DNA of 11,227 nucleotides, taken from CAZEDK01 sp964511025. Lineage in GTDB: Bacteria; Patescibacteriota; Gracilibacteria; UBA1369; GWF2-33-10. A program made the translations under genes and the position numbers. Positions 5,589 to 11,227 of the stretch are shown here, piece by piece. Positions within the stretch are counted from its first letter, which is position 1. Each line of letters begins with the position of its first letter. A model generated the notes under the pieces. It did not search any database, had not been told where the DNA came from, and saw nothing but the letters and a program-made list of their open reading frames with translations. The stretch spans positions 1 through 11,227 of the forward strand of contig CAZEDK010000047.1 of NCBI GenBank assembly GCA_964511025.1. The letters are read 5' to 3'.

Positions 5589-7355
5589 TTATATTTTATT
5601 AAACGCCTTTTTTATTATTCCAGTCATCAGCTTTCTTCTCTCCTGCAAAAAATCGTCATATTCTAGCTGATAAAAATTTTCTGGAATAGCGTGCTGATTG
5701 AGCATTTCTTTTACCTCGTTATCACTAAATCGTTTTTTCACCATGACAAAATATTCGCTTGGTTTTTCATCGCTTATTTCAATATTATCTTCAAATTCCA
5801 AAAATGTGAAGTTGGCAATCTGATTTATTTTTGCCTTATCTTTGTTTTTATCAAAGCCATATTTTGAAATGAGATAATTACGAGGGAAAATATGGTGTTT
5901 TTCCAATCGTTTTTTTTTGATTTTGAGAGACGGATCATAAAGATCGCCCACAAATTTGCGGGAGAACAAAACTGAAGAACCAAGTTTGTTAAGTGCGGCA
6001 TAAAATGCGTTTGCTTCGGGGCTTCTTGCTGATGATGTTTCCATTTGTCCGACAAGCGTAATATCCCAAAAATCGTTTGTGAGTTTTTCGCCGATTATTT
6101 TTTCAAGACCGCTTATAAAACCGTCATGATTAAATTCTCTTATCCTATTAAGATCTTTTTCAAACGCCGTTTCTGGAGATGAAGAATATCTACCTGTAAG
6201 CGAAGCCATTACGAACCAACGCCCAATAATTCTTTGCAGTTCGTGATTGTTAGTGTTGAAATTTTGCTTACCGACAAGATAAAGAATATAACTATACAAG
6301 ACGGCACTTTTTGAGGATATAAGCTCTTCGTCTTTATATCCTCCACCGATTAAAATTTTCAGAAAACTTTGCCAGTTGGTATTATCAAGAATTGTCGGTA
6401 AGTTTGATTTTAATTTATCAAATTGTTGAGTTCTTAATTCTTCAGAAAATTCGCCCGTTTCCATATTACGTCCTCGAATGATTGAATATATATCTTTCAT
6501 TTTTGCTCGATGGAATGTCAAACCTACCAATACGCGAAGCATATCGTCTGGATCGGGTTTGATAAGATAGTTAAATGAAGAAAAATGGGTTTCTTTTCCT
6601 GGTATTTTTCTTGAATCGATACAAAATTGTTCGATTTCTTTTCTTCCTTCTTCCCAATATACAGAAAGTAAAGTAAGAATAAAGTCGGCTTGTGTTAAAT
6701 TAACGCCTTGACTATTTATGCGAACGAAAATATCAGAAACGATTTCTTCTTCAAGATTTGGAGCAATTTCAAGAGCGGTAAGAGGATATTTGTTGATATT
6801 TATAAGCGATTGAATATTTGCTGATATTGTTTTTTCTTCGTCCTTGGAAATCTCTCTTTTTTCTTTTAATTGATTAATAAAGGAGCTGATAATCGCAAAG
6901 TCGCCTTCGCCAGACCAAAGGGAAGATAAATCGGCAATATATTCGGGGTCTCGGTCGGTCGCGGCATCGCCGACTTTAAAGGTTACGTCTATCGGTTTAA
7001 ATGCTATTTTGATTTTTTTTTGTTCATAATCAGGTGTTAATACTTCCTGGTTTTTCATAACGGCAAAAAGAGCCGTCAATCTTTGCTGACCGTCGATAAT
7101 TAAAAATCGAGGTATTTTGCGTTTCTTTTCTTCAAAACCGATATTTTTATAATCGCTACGATTGGCGTTTTCCCAAAAAAGCAAATATCCGATTGGATAA
7201 CCACGATAAATTGAATCAAATAAATCTCGAACTTTTGAGATTTTTTTATACCAAACAAAAGGACGTTGAATATGGGGTAAAGCAATATCGCCGATTTCGA
7301 TATCATCTATTAATTTTCCTATTGTATAATCTGTTGTTTTAAAAACTTGTGCCAT
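5589..7355 (-). CDS. GmrSD-type modification-dependent restriction endonuclease (DUF262 + DUF1524/HNH)
   Basis: From the preferred ATG at 7353-7355 this is a 588-residue fusion. The N-terminal DUF262 (GmrS-like, nucleotide-hydrolysing) domain shows QRPFVW (30-35), LFDSIYRGYPIGYLLFW (45-61) and DGQQRLT (88-94). The C-terminal DUF1524 (GmrD-like) domain is an HNH nuclease with HHIFPRN (487-493) and NQIANFTFLE (about 511-520). Such proteins are type IV enzymes that cut modified, for example glucosylated hydroxymethylcytosine, phage DNA; the target here is unknown. The frame is open for 29 more codons up to an ATG at 7440-7442, but that part reads through T hairpin 3, so the shorter start is chosen. 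A TATAAT box lies 9 nt before it. It is the first gene of module B. Confidence 0.88.
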   Translation of the reverse strand: MAQVFKTTDYTIGKLIDDIEIGDIALPHIQRPFVWYKKISKVRDLFDSIYRGYPIGYLLFWENANRSDYKNIGFEEKKRKIPRFLIIDGQQRLTALFAVMKNQEVLTPDYEQKKIKIAFKPIDVTFKVGDAATDRDPEYIADLSSLWSGEGDFAIISSFINQLKEKREISKDEEKTISANIQSLININKYPLTALEIAPNLEEEIVSDIFVRINSQGVNLTQADFILTLLSVYWEEGRKEIEQFCIDSRKIPGKETHFSSFNYLIKPDPDDMLRVLVGLTFHRAKMKDIYSIIRGRNMETGEFSEELRTQQFDKLKSNLPTILDNTNWQSFLKILIGGGYKDEELISSKSAVLYSYILYLVGKQNFNTNNHELQRIIGRWFVMASLTGRYSSSPETAFEKDLNRIREFNHDGFISGLEKIIGEKLTNDFWDITLVGQMETSSARSPEANAFYAALNKLGSSVLFSRKFVGDLYDPSLKIKKKRLEKHHIFPRNYLISKYGFDKNKDKAKINQIANFTFLEFEDNIEISDEKPSEYFVMVKKRFSDNEVKEMLNQHAIPENFYQLEYDDFLQERRKLMTGIIKKAFNKI

Positions 7356-7364
7356 ATTTTGTAT

Positions 7365-7370
7365 ATTATA
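7365..7370 (-). promoter_or_regulatory. -10 box of the GmrSD gene
   Basis: A perfect TATAAT on the minus strand lies 9 nt before the ATG at 7355, the same spacing as at the YhcG-like gene. It supports the shorter GmrSD start. No clear -35 box is present. Confidence 0.45.
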
Positions 7371-7411
7371 AATTAATTTAATTGTAATTCTTTTCCCCTT
7401 ATAAATAAACC

Positions 7412-7437
7412 GTTTTCGTAGCGATAGCGGAGAAAAC
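7412..7437. repeat. T-type hairpin 3
   Basis: GTTTTC (7412-7417) pairs with GAAAAC (7432-7437). The 30 bases at 7411-7440 are identical to 4010-4039 in module A, and the framing CCCCTTATAAATAAA (before) and CCCCC (after) is also similar. It lies upstream of the GmrSD promoter. Confidence 0.6.
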
Positions 7438-7459
7438 ACCATATCCCCCTCTATAAATT

Positions 7460-7530
7460 AAAAAAACAAAATTGAATTCTTTTTAAGAGTTCGGCGATAG
7501 CCGAAAAGAAAAACATATATTTCAGCTAAC
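7460..7530. repeat. Module B terminal inverted repeat, right arm
   Basis: Reverse complement of the left arm at 4293-4367 with few changes: 7460-7489 matches the outer block and 7505-7530 matches the arm next to the R box, ending in CAGCTAAC. Between them is TTCGGC-GATA-GCCGAA (7490-7505), a perfect hairpin at the position where the left arm has a different, unrelated hairpin. Confidence 0.75.
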
Positions 7531-7669
7531 GTTCGCGTGTATCTGAAGTTTCGCAAAAATTCCTGTTAAAATCTAATTGTTTTTTGCGAAATTTGGGAGA
7601 GGTAGATTTGACATTCCTTTTGAATCTAATTGCGTCAAATCTGCCGAACCAGATACACGCTGTTATATG
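7523..7669. other. attC-like recombination site 3
   Basis: Left R box CAGCTAAC (7523-7530), spacer GTTCG, left arm CGTGTATCTG (7536-7545), hairpin A AAGTTTCGCAAAAA (7546-7559) with TTTTTGCGAAATTT (7581-7594), box TTTGGGAGAGG (7592-7602), hairpin B GTAGATTTGAC (7602-7612) with GTCAAATCTGC (7634-7644), CCGAAC (7644-7649), right arm CAGATACACG (7650-7659), spacer CT, right R box GTTATATG (7662-7669). Its L arms differ from site 2 by a matched A-to-G and T-to-C change that preserves pairing. The left R box matches the right R box of site 2, as expected for the two ends of one cassette. Confidence 0.72.
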
Positions 7670-7672
7670 ATG

Positions 7673-7688
7673 TTTAAATTCTGTGCCT
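7673..7688. repeat. Module C terminal inverted repeat, left arm
   Basis: TTTAAATTCTGTGCCT, the exact reverse complement of 8974-8989. It starts 3 bases past the site 3 R box and just precedes the stop codon end of the prolyl-tRNA synthetase gene. It is much shorter than the repeats of modules B and D. Confidence 0.65.
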
Positions 7689-7690
7689 GT

Positions 7691-8944
7691 TTATTGCTTC
7701 AAGTGTTTTATTAAATCGTTGAACTTTACAATCTCAATTTTATCATTATCACGTCTTTTGATTTCTATTGCTTCTTGTGAAATTGTTTTATCACTTAAAA
7801 CCAGCCTATATGGACATCCAATTAGATCAGAATCAGCAAACTTTTCTCCAGGTCTTACACTTTCCCTATCATCAAGTAAAACATCAAAACCTGATGAAGT
7901 AAGTTTTTCATAATATTCTTTTGTGAGCTGGCTAGCTCTATCACTATTAGAAATGTTTAATAGGTGAATAAAAAATGGTGCGACTTCTTTTGGCCATATA
8001 ATACCTCTATCATCGTTACATAATTCAACAATCGTACCCATAATACGAGCCGGTGCTGTTCCATAACTTCCCATAACAACAGGATTAGATTTTCCTTCTT
8101 GATTAATGTAATTTAGATCAAGAGCCTTTGAATATTTAGTTCCTAATTTAAAAATATTCCCCACCTCAATAGATTTTGCTTCTTCTAGTTTATTTTTATC
8201 AATTTCTAATTCTTTCAATACTTCATCGTTGTAAACCTCCTTATTTATCGCAATATTTTTTTGTCTATCGATATAAATAATATCTTCACCCGCTTCACAA
8301 ATAGTTTGAAATTCATGACTAAATTTACAAAAAGAGCCTCCACTAGCAAAAGTAAAAAAGGTTTGATTTCCAATTCCTGCTCTTTTAAAAATATTGCGAT
8401 AAGCATCAGCACATTTATTATAAAAAATATCTAATTCTTCTTGCGTGCGGTTGAAAGAATATAAATCCTTCATGATAAATTCACGAGTTCTTAATATACC
8501 CGATTTTGCTCTGGTCTCATTACGAAACTTTGTCTGAAATTGATAAACATAAACAGGCAAATCCTTGTAGGAACTAATAAACCTTTTCATTAAATGAGTC
8601 AAAGGCTCTTCATGTGTGGTAGCTAAACCTAGATCAGCACCATTTTTTAGTTTTGTTTTAAACCACACATCTAAAACATCATCATTCCATCTTTCAGTTT
8701 TTTGCCACACCTCTGGTGATTGTAAAGCTGTGAGTGATATTTTTTGACCGTCGATAGCGTTCATCTCCTCTTGGATTATGTTCATGATTTTTTCCATTAC
8801 AATCAAACCTAATGGTAAAAAAGAATAGACACCAGCCATTTCTTTATCAATAAAGCCCGCTTGCAAAAGTAACTTTGCATTTAAACTTACTTCATCCTTT
8901 GGTGTAGTTTTGCTTGTTTTCGTAAATAATTGAGATTGTTTCAT
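7691..8944 (-). CDS. proS: Prolyl-tRNA synthetase, short form without editing domain
   Basis: This class II synthetase (417 residues) attaches proline to tRNA-Pro in the cytoplasm. Visible landmarks are motif 1 around LPLGLIVMEKIMNIIQEEM (44-62), the TTHEE loop (109-113), motif 2 KFRNETRAKSGILRTREFIM (139-158), motif 3 GSYGTAPARIMGTIVE (292-307) and the C-terminal anticodon-binding domain with LDDRESVRPGEKFADSDLIG. Motif 3 has Thr-Ala where GIG is more usual. Only about 130 residues separate motifs 2 and 3, so the INS editing domain of long bacterial ProRS is absent. All catalytic motifs are present and the gene looks intact. It is the only gene of its module, with attC-like sites on both sides and a TATAAT 13 nt before its ATG. 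The sequence resembles Patescibacteria enzymes, from memory. Confidence 0.95.
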   Translation of the reverse strand: MKQSQLFTKTSKTTPKDEVSLNAKLLLQAGFIDKEMAGVYSFLPLGLIVMEKIMNIIQEEMNAIDGQKISLTALQSPEVWQKTERWNDDVLDVWFKTKLKNGADLGLATTHEEPLTHLMKRFISSYKDLPVYVYQFQTKFRNETRAKSGILRTREFIMKDLYSFNRTQEELDIFYNKCADAYRNIFKRAGIGNQTFFTFASGGSFCKFSHEFQTICEAGEDIIYIDRQKNIAINKEVYNDEVLKELEIDKNKLEEAKSIEVGNIFKLGTKYSKALDLNYINQEGKSNPVVMGSYGTAPARIMGTIVELCNDDRGIIWPKEVAPFFIHLLNISNSDRASQLTKEYYEKLTSSGFDVLLDDRESVRPGEKFADSDLIGCPYRLVLSDKTISQEAIEIKRRDNDKIEIVKFNDLIKHLKQ

Positions 8945-8957
8945 AGTATGACGTGAT

Positions 8958-8963
8958 ATTATA
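8958..8963 (-). promoter_or_regulatory. -10 box of the prolyl-tRNA synthetase gene
   Basis: A perfect TATAAT on the minus strand lies 13 nt before the ATG, predicting a leader of only a few bases. The box is between the gene and the module C right inverted repeat, so the gene carries its own promoter inside the module. Confidence 0.45.
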
Positions 8964-8973
8964 AATTAACGTA

Positions 8974-8989
8974 AGGCACAGAATTTAAA
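8974..8989. repeat. Module C terminal inverted repeat, right arm
   Basis: AGGCACAGAATTTAAA, the exact reverse complement of 7673-7688. It lies between the synthetase promoter and the altered left R box of site 4. Confidence 0.65.
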
Positions 8990-8994
8990 TTTCC

Positions 8995-9156
8995 TACAAT
9001 GTTTCTGTATATGCGAACTAGACAATTCCTATAATATACTAAGCTTTGTCTAGTTGGGAGAGCTGATGAGATTTTAGATTTAGCTGAAGTTTGGATTGGT
9101 TGATTTTAGGCTGTGCTTTGAATTTAGGAAGCGAACCGCATGTACAGTGTTATACG
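8995..9156. other. attC-like recombination site 4 (altered left R box)
   Basis: The left arm CTGTATATGCG (9005-9015) pairs with CGCATGTACAG (9137-9147) with one T-G wobble. Hairpin A is AACTAGACAA (9016-9025) with TTGTCTAGTT (9046-9055), then TTGGGAGAGC (9054-9063), an A+T-rich segment with no clear hairpin B, and GCGAAC (9131-9136). The right R box is GTTATACG (9149-9156). The left R box reads TACAATG (8995-9001) where sites 2, 3 and 5 have TAACG, so the AAC triplet has become AAT. The site beside the synthetase start therefore looks degenerate on one side. Confidence 0.65.
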
Positions 9157-9205
9157 TAGTTCTAAAAATATTTTTCAATCAAATGCTTTTTTGATAGGCT
9201 TTTTT
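9149..9205. repeat. Module D terminal inverted repeat, left arm
   Basis: Begins with R box GTTATACG. The block to about 9176 (TTCTAAAAATATTTTTC at its core) and TTTTGATAGGCTTTTTT (9189-9205) are matched as reverse complements at 10931-10988. Weaker similarity continues to about 9232. Confidence 0.75.
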
Positions 9206-9231
9206 CTTTTAATCTTAAATTTTTTTTTGTC

Positions 9232-9278
9232 TTGGGCGGAGAGCAGAGGGGATCAAGGGGTGAATGCTCGGAGCCCAA
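9232..9278. repeat. H-type hairpin 3, downstream of the pyroglutamyl-peptidase-like gene
   Basis: TTGGGC (9232-9237) pairs with GCCCAA (9273-9278) and, after a GGA/GGA internal loop, GAGCA (9241-9245) with TGCTC (9265-9269). In H1 and H2 the inner stem is GGGCA/TGCCC, so one G-C pair has become A-T on both sides. The loop GAGGGGATCAAGGGGTGAA is nearly the same as in H1. It starts 17 bases past the gene's stop. Confidence 0.65.
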
Positions 9279-9295
9279 AATTCATTATAATGAGT

Positions 9296-9964
9296 TTAAT
9301 CATATTGTAGAGAATGATTATACGATTCCAGAAAAATTTTAAGAGATTCTATTAGATCATTTTCTTTTATAAGTACCTTGTTTTTAGGAAAATCATTGAT
9401 AAACTCAATTGCTTTTTTGGTGCATGCTGTGTGTACAAATAAGTAAGGAATATTGAGTTTATGATTTTTAAGTGCATAAATTGTGCGATAAATCCATCCA
9501 TTACACGAATACTGTCCAGCATCATAAGATATATTGGGGTCATAAGGGATATTTTTCTCTTTAAATTTTTTTTCGATCTTTAAAAGATCCCATGTTTTTA
9601 GATCTATCTGAACTTTTTCTTGGGCAGGTTTTTCAGAATCAATCATTTCTTTATTTTCATATGGTGGGCAATATTTTTCGTTTTCTATCCAGTTTGTTGC
9701 ACTGCATTCAATTTGGAATCCTTTAACACCTGATGACATACCAAAAGAAATAATTACATCAGCGTTTATATCAATTGCTTTTTTTATTATTGTTTCGCCA
9801 TGATTTTCCGCATCTTTTGGGAGACGAATTATTGATGGAAATACTAAGCTATAAATTTTATGACCACTAATTATTTTGCCATCAGTTTTTAGTGCTAACC
9901 ATTTTGTAGGATTGGTGATATATTTCCCGAAAGTTTCAGATCCCGTGATTAAGGCGGTTTTCAT
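9296..9964 (-). CDS. Pyroglutamyl-peptidase I-like cysteine peptidase (family C15)
   Basis: This 222-residue protein matches the size and motif order of C15 peptidases, cytoplasmic enzymes that remove N-terminal pyroglutamate. ALITGSETFGKYITNPTKWL (4-23) corresponds to the usual TGFEPFGG...NPS start, though the GG is changed. The catalytic triad can be placed: Glu86 in FQIECSATNW (83-92), Cys154 in SYDAGQYSCNGWIYR (146-160) and His178 in LFVHTA (175-180). All three residues are kept, so activity is plausible, but the altered N-terminal loop may change the substrate. It starts 14 nt after the BRO-N gene's stop and may be co-transcribed with it; a TATAAT at 9971-9976, 6 nt before its ATG, could also drive it alone. 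A C15 peptidase is an unexpected partner for a BRO-N protein, and I know of no described system pairing them. Confidence 0.8.
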   Translation of the reverse strand: MKTALITGSETFGKYITNPTKWLALKTDGKIISGHKIYSLVFPSIIRLPKDAENHGETIIKKAIDINADVIISFGMSSGVKGFQIECSATNWIENEKYCPPYENKEMIDSEKPAQEKVQIDLKTWDLLKIEKKFKEKNIPYDPNISYDAGQYSCNGWIYRTIYALKNHKLNIPYLFVHTACTKKAIEFINDFPKNKVLIKENDLIESLKIFLESYNHSLQYD

Positions 9965-9970
9965 CTTTTA

Positions 9971-9976
9971 ATTATA
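9971..9976 (-). promoter_or_regulatory. Possible -10 box of the pyroglutamyl-peptidase-like gene
   Basis: TATAAT on the minus strand, 6 nt before the ATG and overlapping the end of the BRO-N gene. It would give a leaderless transcript. It could be chance in this A+T-rich gap. Confidence 0.3.
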
Positions 9977-9978
9977 TT

Positions 9979-10800
9979 TTAGTTTAAAGATTTCCTAGAT
10001 TTTTTCTTTGGTAAGTAATTCTCTTTTGAAACTACTGACTTGCCAAGCTCTTTTTCTAATTCTTTTCTGGCAATTCCAGCTATCTTTCCACCTCTATTTG
10101 CATCTTGTTTCAATTTTGGTATTCCTTTTGAATCTTCCATACGATGAATTTCTGTTGTTGATCTTTCTCCAAGCATTGTAAAAATCAGCTCAAAATCATC
10201 CATATGATCTCGTAAATTTTCTCGTTTTAAATTTTTAAGTTTTTTGTATTCGCTTGGTGTTATTCCAAAAGTAGCTTTGGAAATTTCCGCAGTTAAAATT
10301 TGGTAATCTTTATTTTCATTTGCACCTCGTTTTTGCCATTCATCAGTTAATTCTTCGCGAATAGCAATTCCTCGCATTCTTTTTTCAATCCAGTCATTTG
10401 GATAACCTTTCAATTTATACAACATTCGAGTTCTTTTTGTTGCTAATTCAGGATTCTCAATTTCTTGGACCCTTTCATAGCCGACTTTTGCAAGCCACCT
10501 CTTAAAAGGTTCTGCTTTTGGAGATGGTATAGATTGAATGATACGGAAAATGCCTTCTGTATTTGCACAATCACTTTCACGCATTTTCCCATCGGAAGCC
10601 AGCAACTTCAACTGTTCCCAAAATGGGAACGGTTGCGACATTTCGGTATCACGATCTTTCATTTTCGCCCAATAAGTCTTTGGTTCAGGGCTGTCTGTTA
10701 ATACCCCAACTATATCTATAACAGAAAACCACCACTCATTTTTGTATAGCATCTTTCTAATTCCTTTCCCTTTAAATAAAGCAATTTTTGTAGTTTCCAT
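9979..10800 (-). CDS. BRO-N / phage antirepressor-like protein with DinD-like C-terminal region
   Basis: This 273-residue protein starts with a BRO-N type DNA-binding domain (about 5-105): IRKMLYKNEWWFSVIDIVGV (14-33), the YWAKMKDR segment (43-50) and the IFRIIQSIPSPKAEPFKRWL end (84-103). The rest (about 110-230) is the helical region seen in related DinD/antirepressor-like bacterial proteins (GITPSEYKKLKNLKRENLRD, DFELIFTMLGERSTTEIHR), followed by a Lys-rich tail. BRO-N domains occur in phage antirepressors and in accessory bacterial genes; a regulatory or DNA-damage role is inferred only from the family. It is the first gene of module D, upstream of the peptidase gene. No Shine-Dalgarno and no convincing -10 box precede the ATG. 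Confidence 0.85.
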   Translation of the reverse strand: METTKIALFKGKGIRKMLYKNEWWFSVIDIVGVLTDSPEPKTYWAKMKDRDTEMSQPFPFWEQLKLLASDGKMRESDCANTEGIFRIIQSIPSPKAEPFKRWLAKVGYERVQEIENPELATKRTRMLYKLKGYPNDWIEKRMRGIAIREELTDEWQKRGANENKDYQILTAEISKATFGITPSEYKKLKNLKRENLRDHMDDFELIFTMLGERSTTEIHRMEDSKGIPKLKQDANRGGKIAGIARKELEKELGKSVVSKENYLPKKKSRKSLN

Positions 10801-10854
10801 AATTCATAAAATTAAACAGAATTATTCTATTCCAATTCCCCTACAAATAAAACC

Positions 10855-10880
10855 GTTTTTGCAGTGCTAACGGAGAAAAT
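10855..10880. repeat. T-type hairpin 4 (diverged)
   Basis: GTTTTT (10855-10860) opposite GAAAAT (10875-10880), four A-T pairs flanked by G-T wobbles, around GCAGTGCTAACGGA. The framing (CCCCTACAAATAAAACC before, ACCTTATTCCCCC after) identifies it as a T element. It lies upstream of the BRO-N gene. Confidence 0.5.
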
Positions 10881-10930
10881 ACCTTATTCCCCCTCCTGCT
10901 TTTAAAAAACAAATTTATCCCTTTATCTGA

Positions 10931-10988
10931 AAAAAAGCCTATCAAAATTCCTTATTAAAAGAAAAATATTTTTAGAATTGCGTATAAC
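10931..10988. repeat. Module D terminal inverted repeat, right arm
   Basis: AAAAAAGCCTATCAAAA (10931-10947) and the block 10961-10988 are reverse complements of 9189-9205 and 9149-9176. The arm ends in R box CGTATAAC, which matches GTTATACG at the other end of the module. Confidence 0.75.
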
Positions 10989-11155
10989 GTTTTCGTCTAT
11001 GCGAACTTGAGCAATGGTATAATGCCGCTAGGCAAACCATTGGTCAAGTTGGGAGAGCAGCTAGATTTTTAGAAATGGATGAGAAGTAAGAGAGGAGCTG
11101 AATTTAGGGAAATCTTTGAGACAAAAGATGCGAACCGCATAGATGATGTTATATG
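10982..11155. other. attC-like recombination site 5
   Basis: Left R box GTATAACG (10982-10989), left arm CTATGCG (10997-11003), hairpin A AACTTGAGCAATGGT (11004-11018) with ACCATTGGTCAAGTT (11036-11050) and one mismatch, TTGGGAGAGC (11049-11058), a long purine-rich second segment with at most a weak hairpin, GCGAAC (11130-11135), right arm CGCATAG (11136-11142), spacer ATGAT, right R box GTTATATG (11148-11155). Arms and hairpin A resemble site 1 closely. The 72 bases beyond it, to the window end, would open the next module; I see no certain gene there. Confidence 0.7.
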
Positions 11156-11227
11156 CTGTGCGGATGCTAAATAATATACTAAAAACAAAATGGATTTCGG
11201 TATTTAAGAGTAATGAGGGGAAAATGA

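Noticed and set aside
7356..7442. 29-residue N-terminal extension of the GmrSD gene from an ATG at 7440-7442
   Set aside because: It reads through T hairpin 3, repeated in other modules as non-coding DNA, and the family's N-terminal sequence begins after the ATG at 7355, which has a TATAAT 9 nt upstream.
11164..11227. Possible start of a + strand gene (MLNNILKTKWISVFKSNEGK) running off the window
   Set aside because: Only 21 open codons, no recognised domain and no ribosome binding site; an open stretch this short is expected often by chance. If real it would be the only + strand gene.
1..11227. CRISPR array, tRNA, rRNA or transposase gene
   Set aside because: No short regularly spaced direct repeats, no cloverleaf-like or rRNA sequence and no transposase or recombinase motifs were seen on either strand.

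Overview
The window is very A+T-rich and looks like part of an integron-type gene-cassette array. It probably comes from a Patescibacteria (CPR, Parcubacteria-like) genome. The taxonomic hint is the 417-residue prolyl-tRNA synthetase without an editing insert, whose wording resembles CPR enzymes; this is inference. TGA is used as a stop, in an ATGA gene overlap at 2693-2696, so the code appears standard. None of the gene starts has a recognisable Shine-Dalgarno sequence, and several have a TATAAT-like box only 6-13 nt before the ATG.

Five long palindromic attC-like sites (about 1-166, 4196-4300, 7523-7669, 8995-9156 and 10982-11155) divide the window into four gene modules, and every complete gene is on the minus strand. 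Each complete site reads, on the + strand: R box (TAAC type), spacer, left L arm, hairpin A, a TTGGGAGAGC-like box, a second segment that often folds as hairpin B, [GC]CGAAC, right L arm, R box (GTT). As in integron cassettes, the R boxes match across a module (for example GTTAGCTG at 4293 with CAGCTAAC at 7523) rather than within one site. No integrase gene is present in the window.

Module A (about 160-4202) is a six-ORF restriction-modification operon: a DNA methyltransferase, a BsaWI-like PD-(D/E)XK endonuclease, a hypothetical gene split by an in-frame TAA, a two-helix membrane protein and a second small DNA methyltransferase. Module B (about 4293-7530) holds a GmrSD-type modification-dependent endonuclease (DUF262 plus HNH) and a YhcG/DUF1016 PDDEXK nuclease. 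Module C (about 7662-9000) holds only prolyl-tRNA synthetase. Module D (about 9149-10988) holds a BRO-N antirepressor-like protein and a pyroglutamyl-peptidase-like protein. Modules A and B, and perhaps D, suggest phage defence or conflict; module C is a housekeeping enzyme.

The non-coding DNA is highly organised. Just inside the R boxes each module carries its own pair of terminal inverted repeats (16 to about 85 bp). In an excised circular cassette these would lie next to attC and greatly lengthen its stem. Two further hairpin families recur: H elements just downstream of gene 3' ends, with compensatory stem changes, and T elements upstream of the first gene of modules A, B and D. This layered architecture is the most unusual content of the window.
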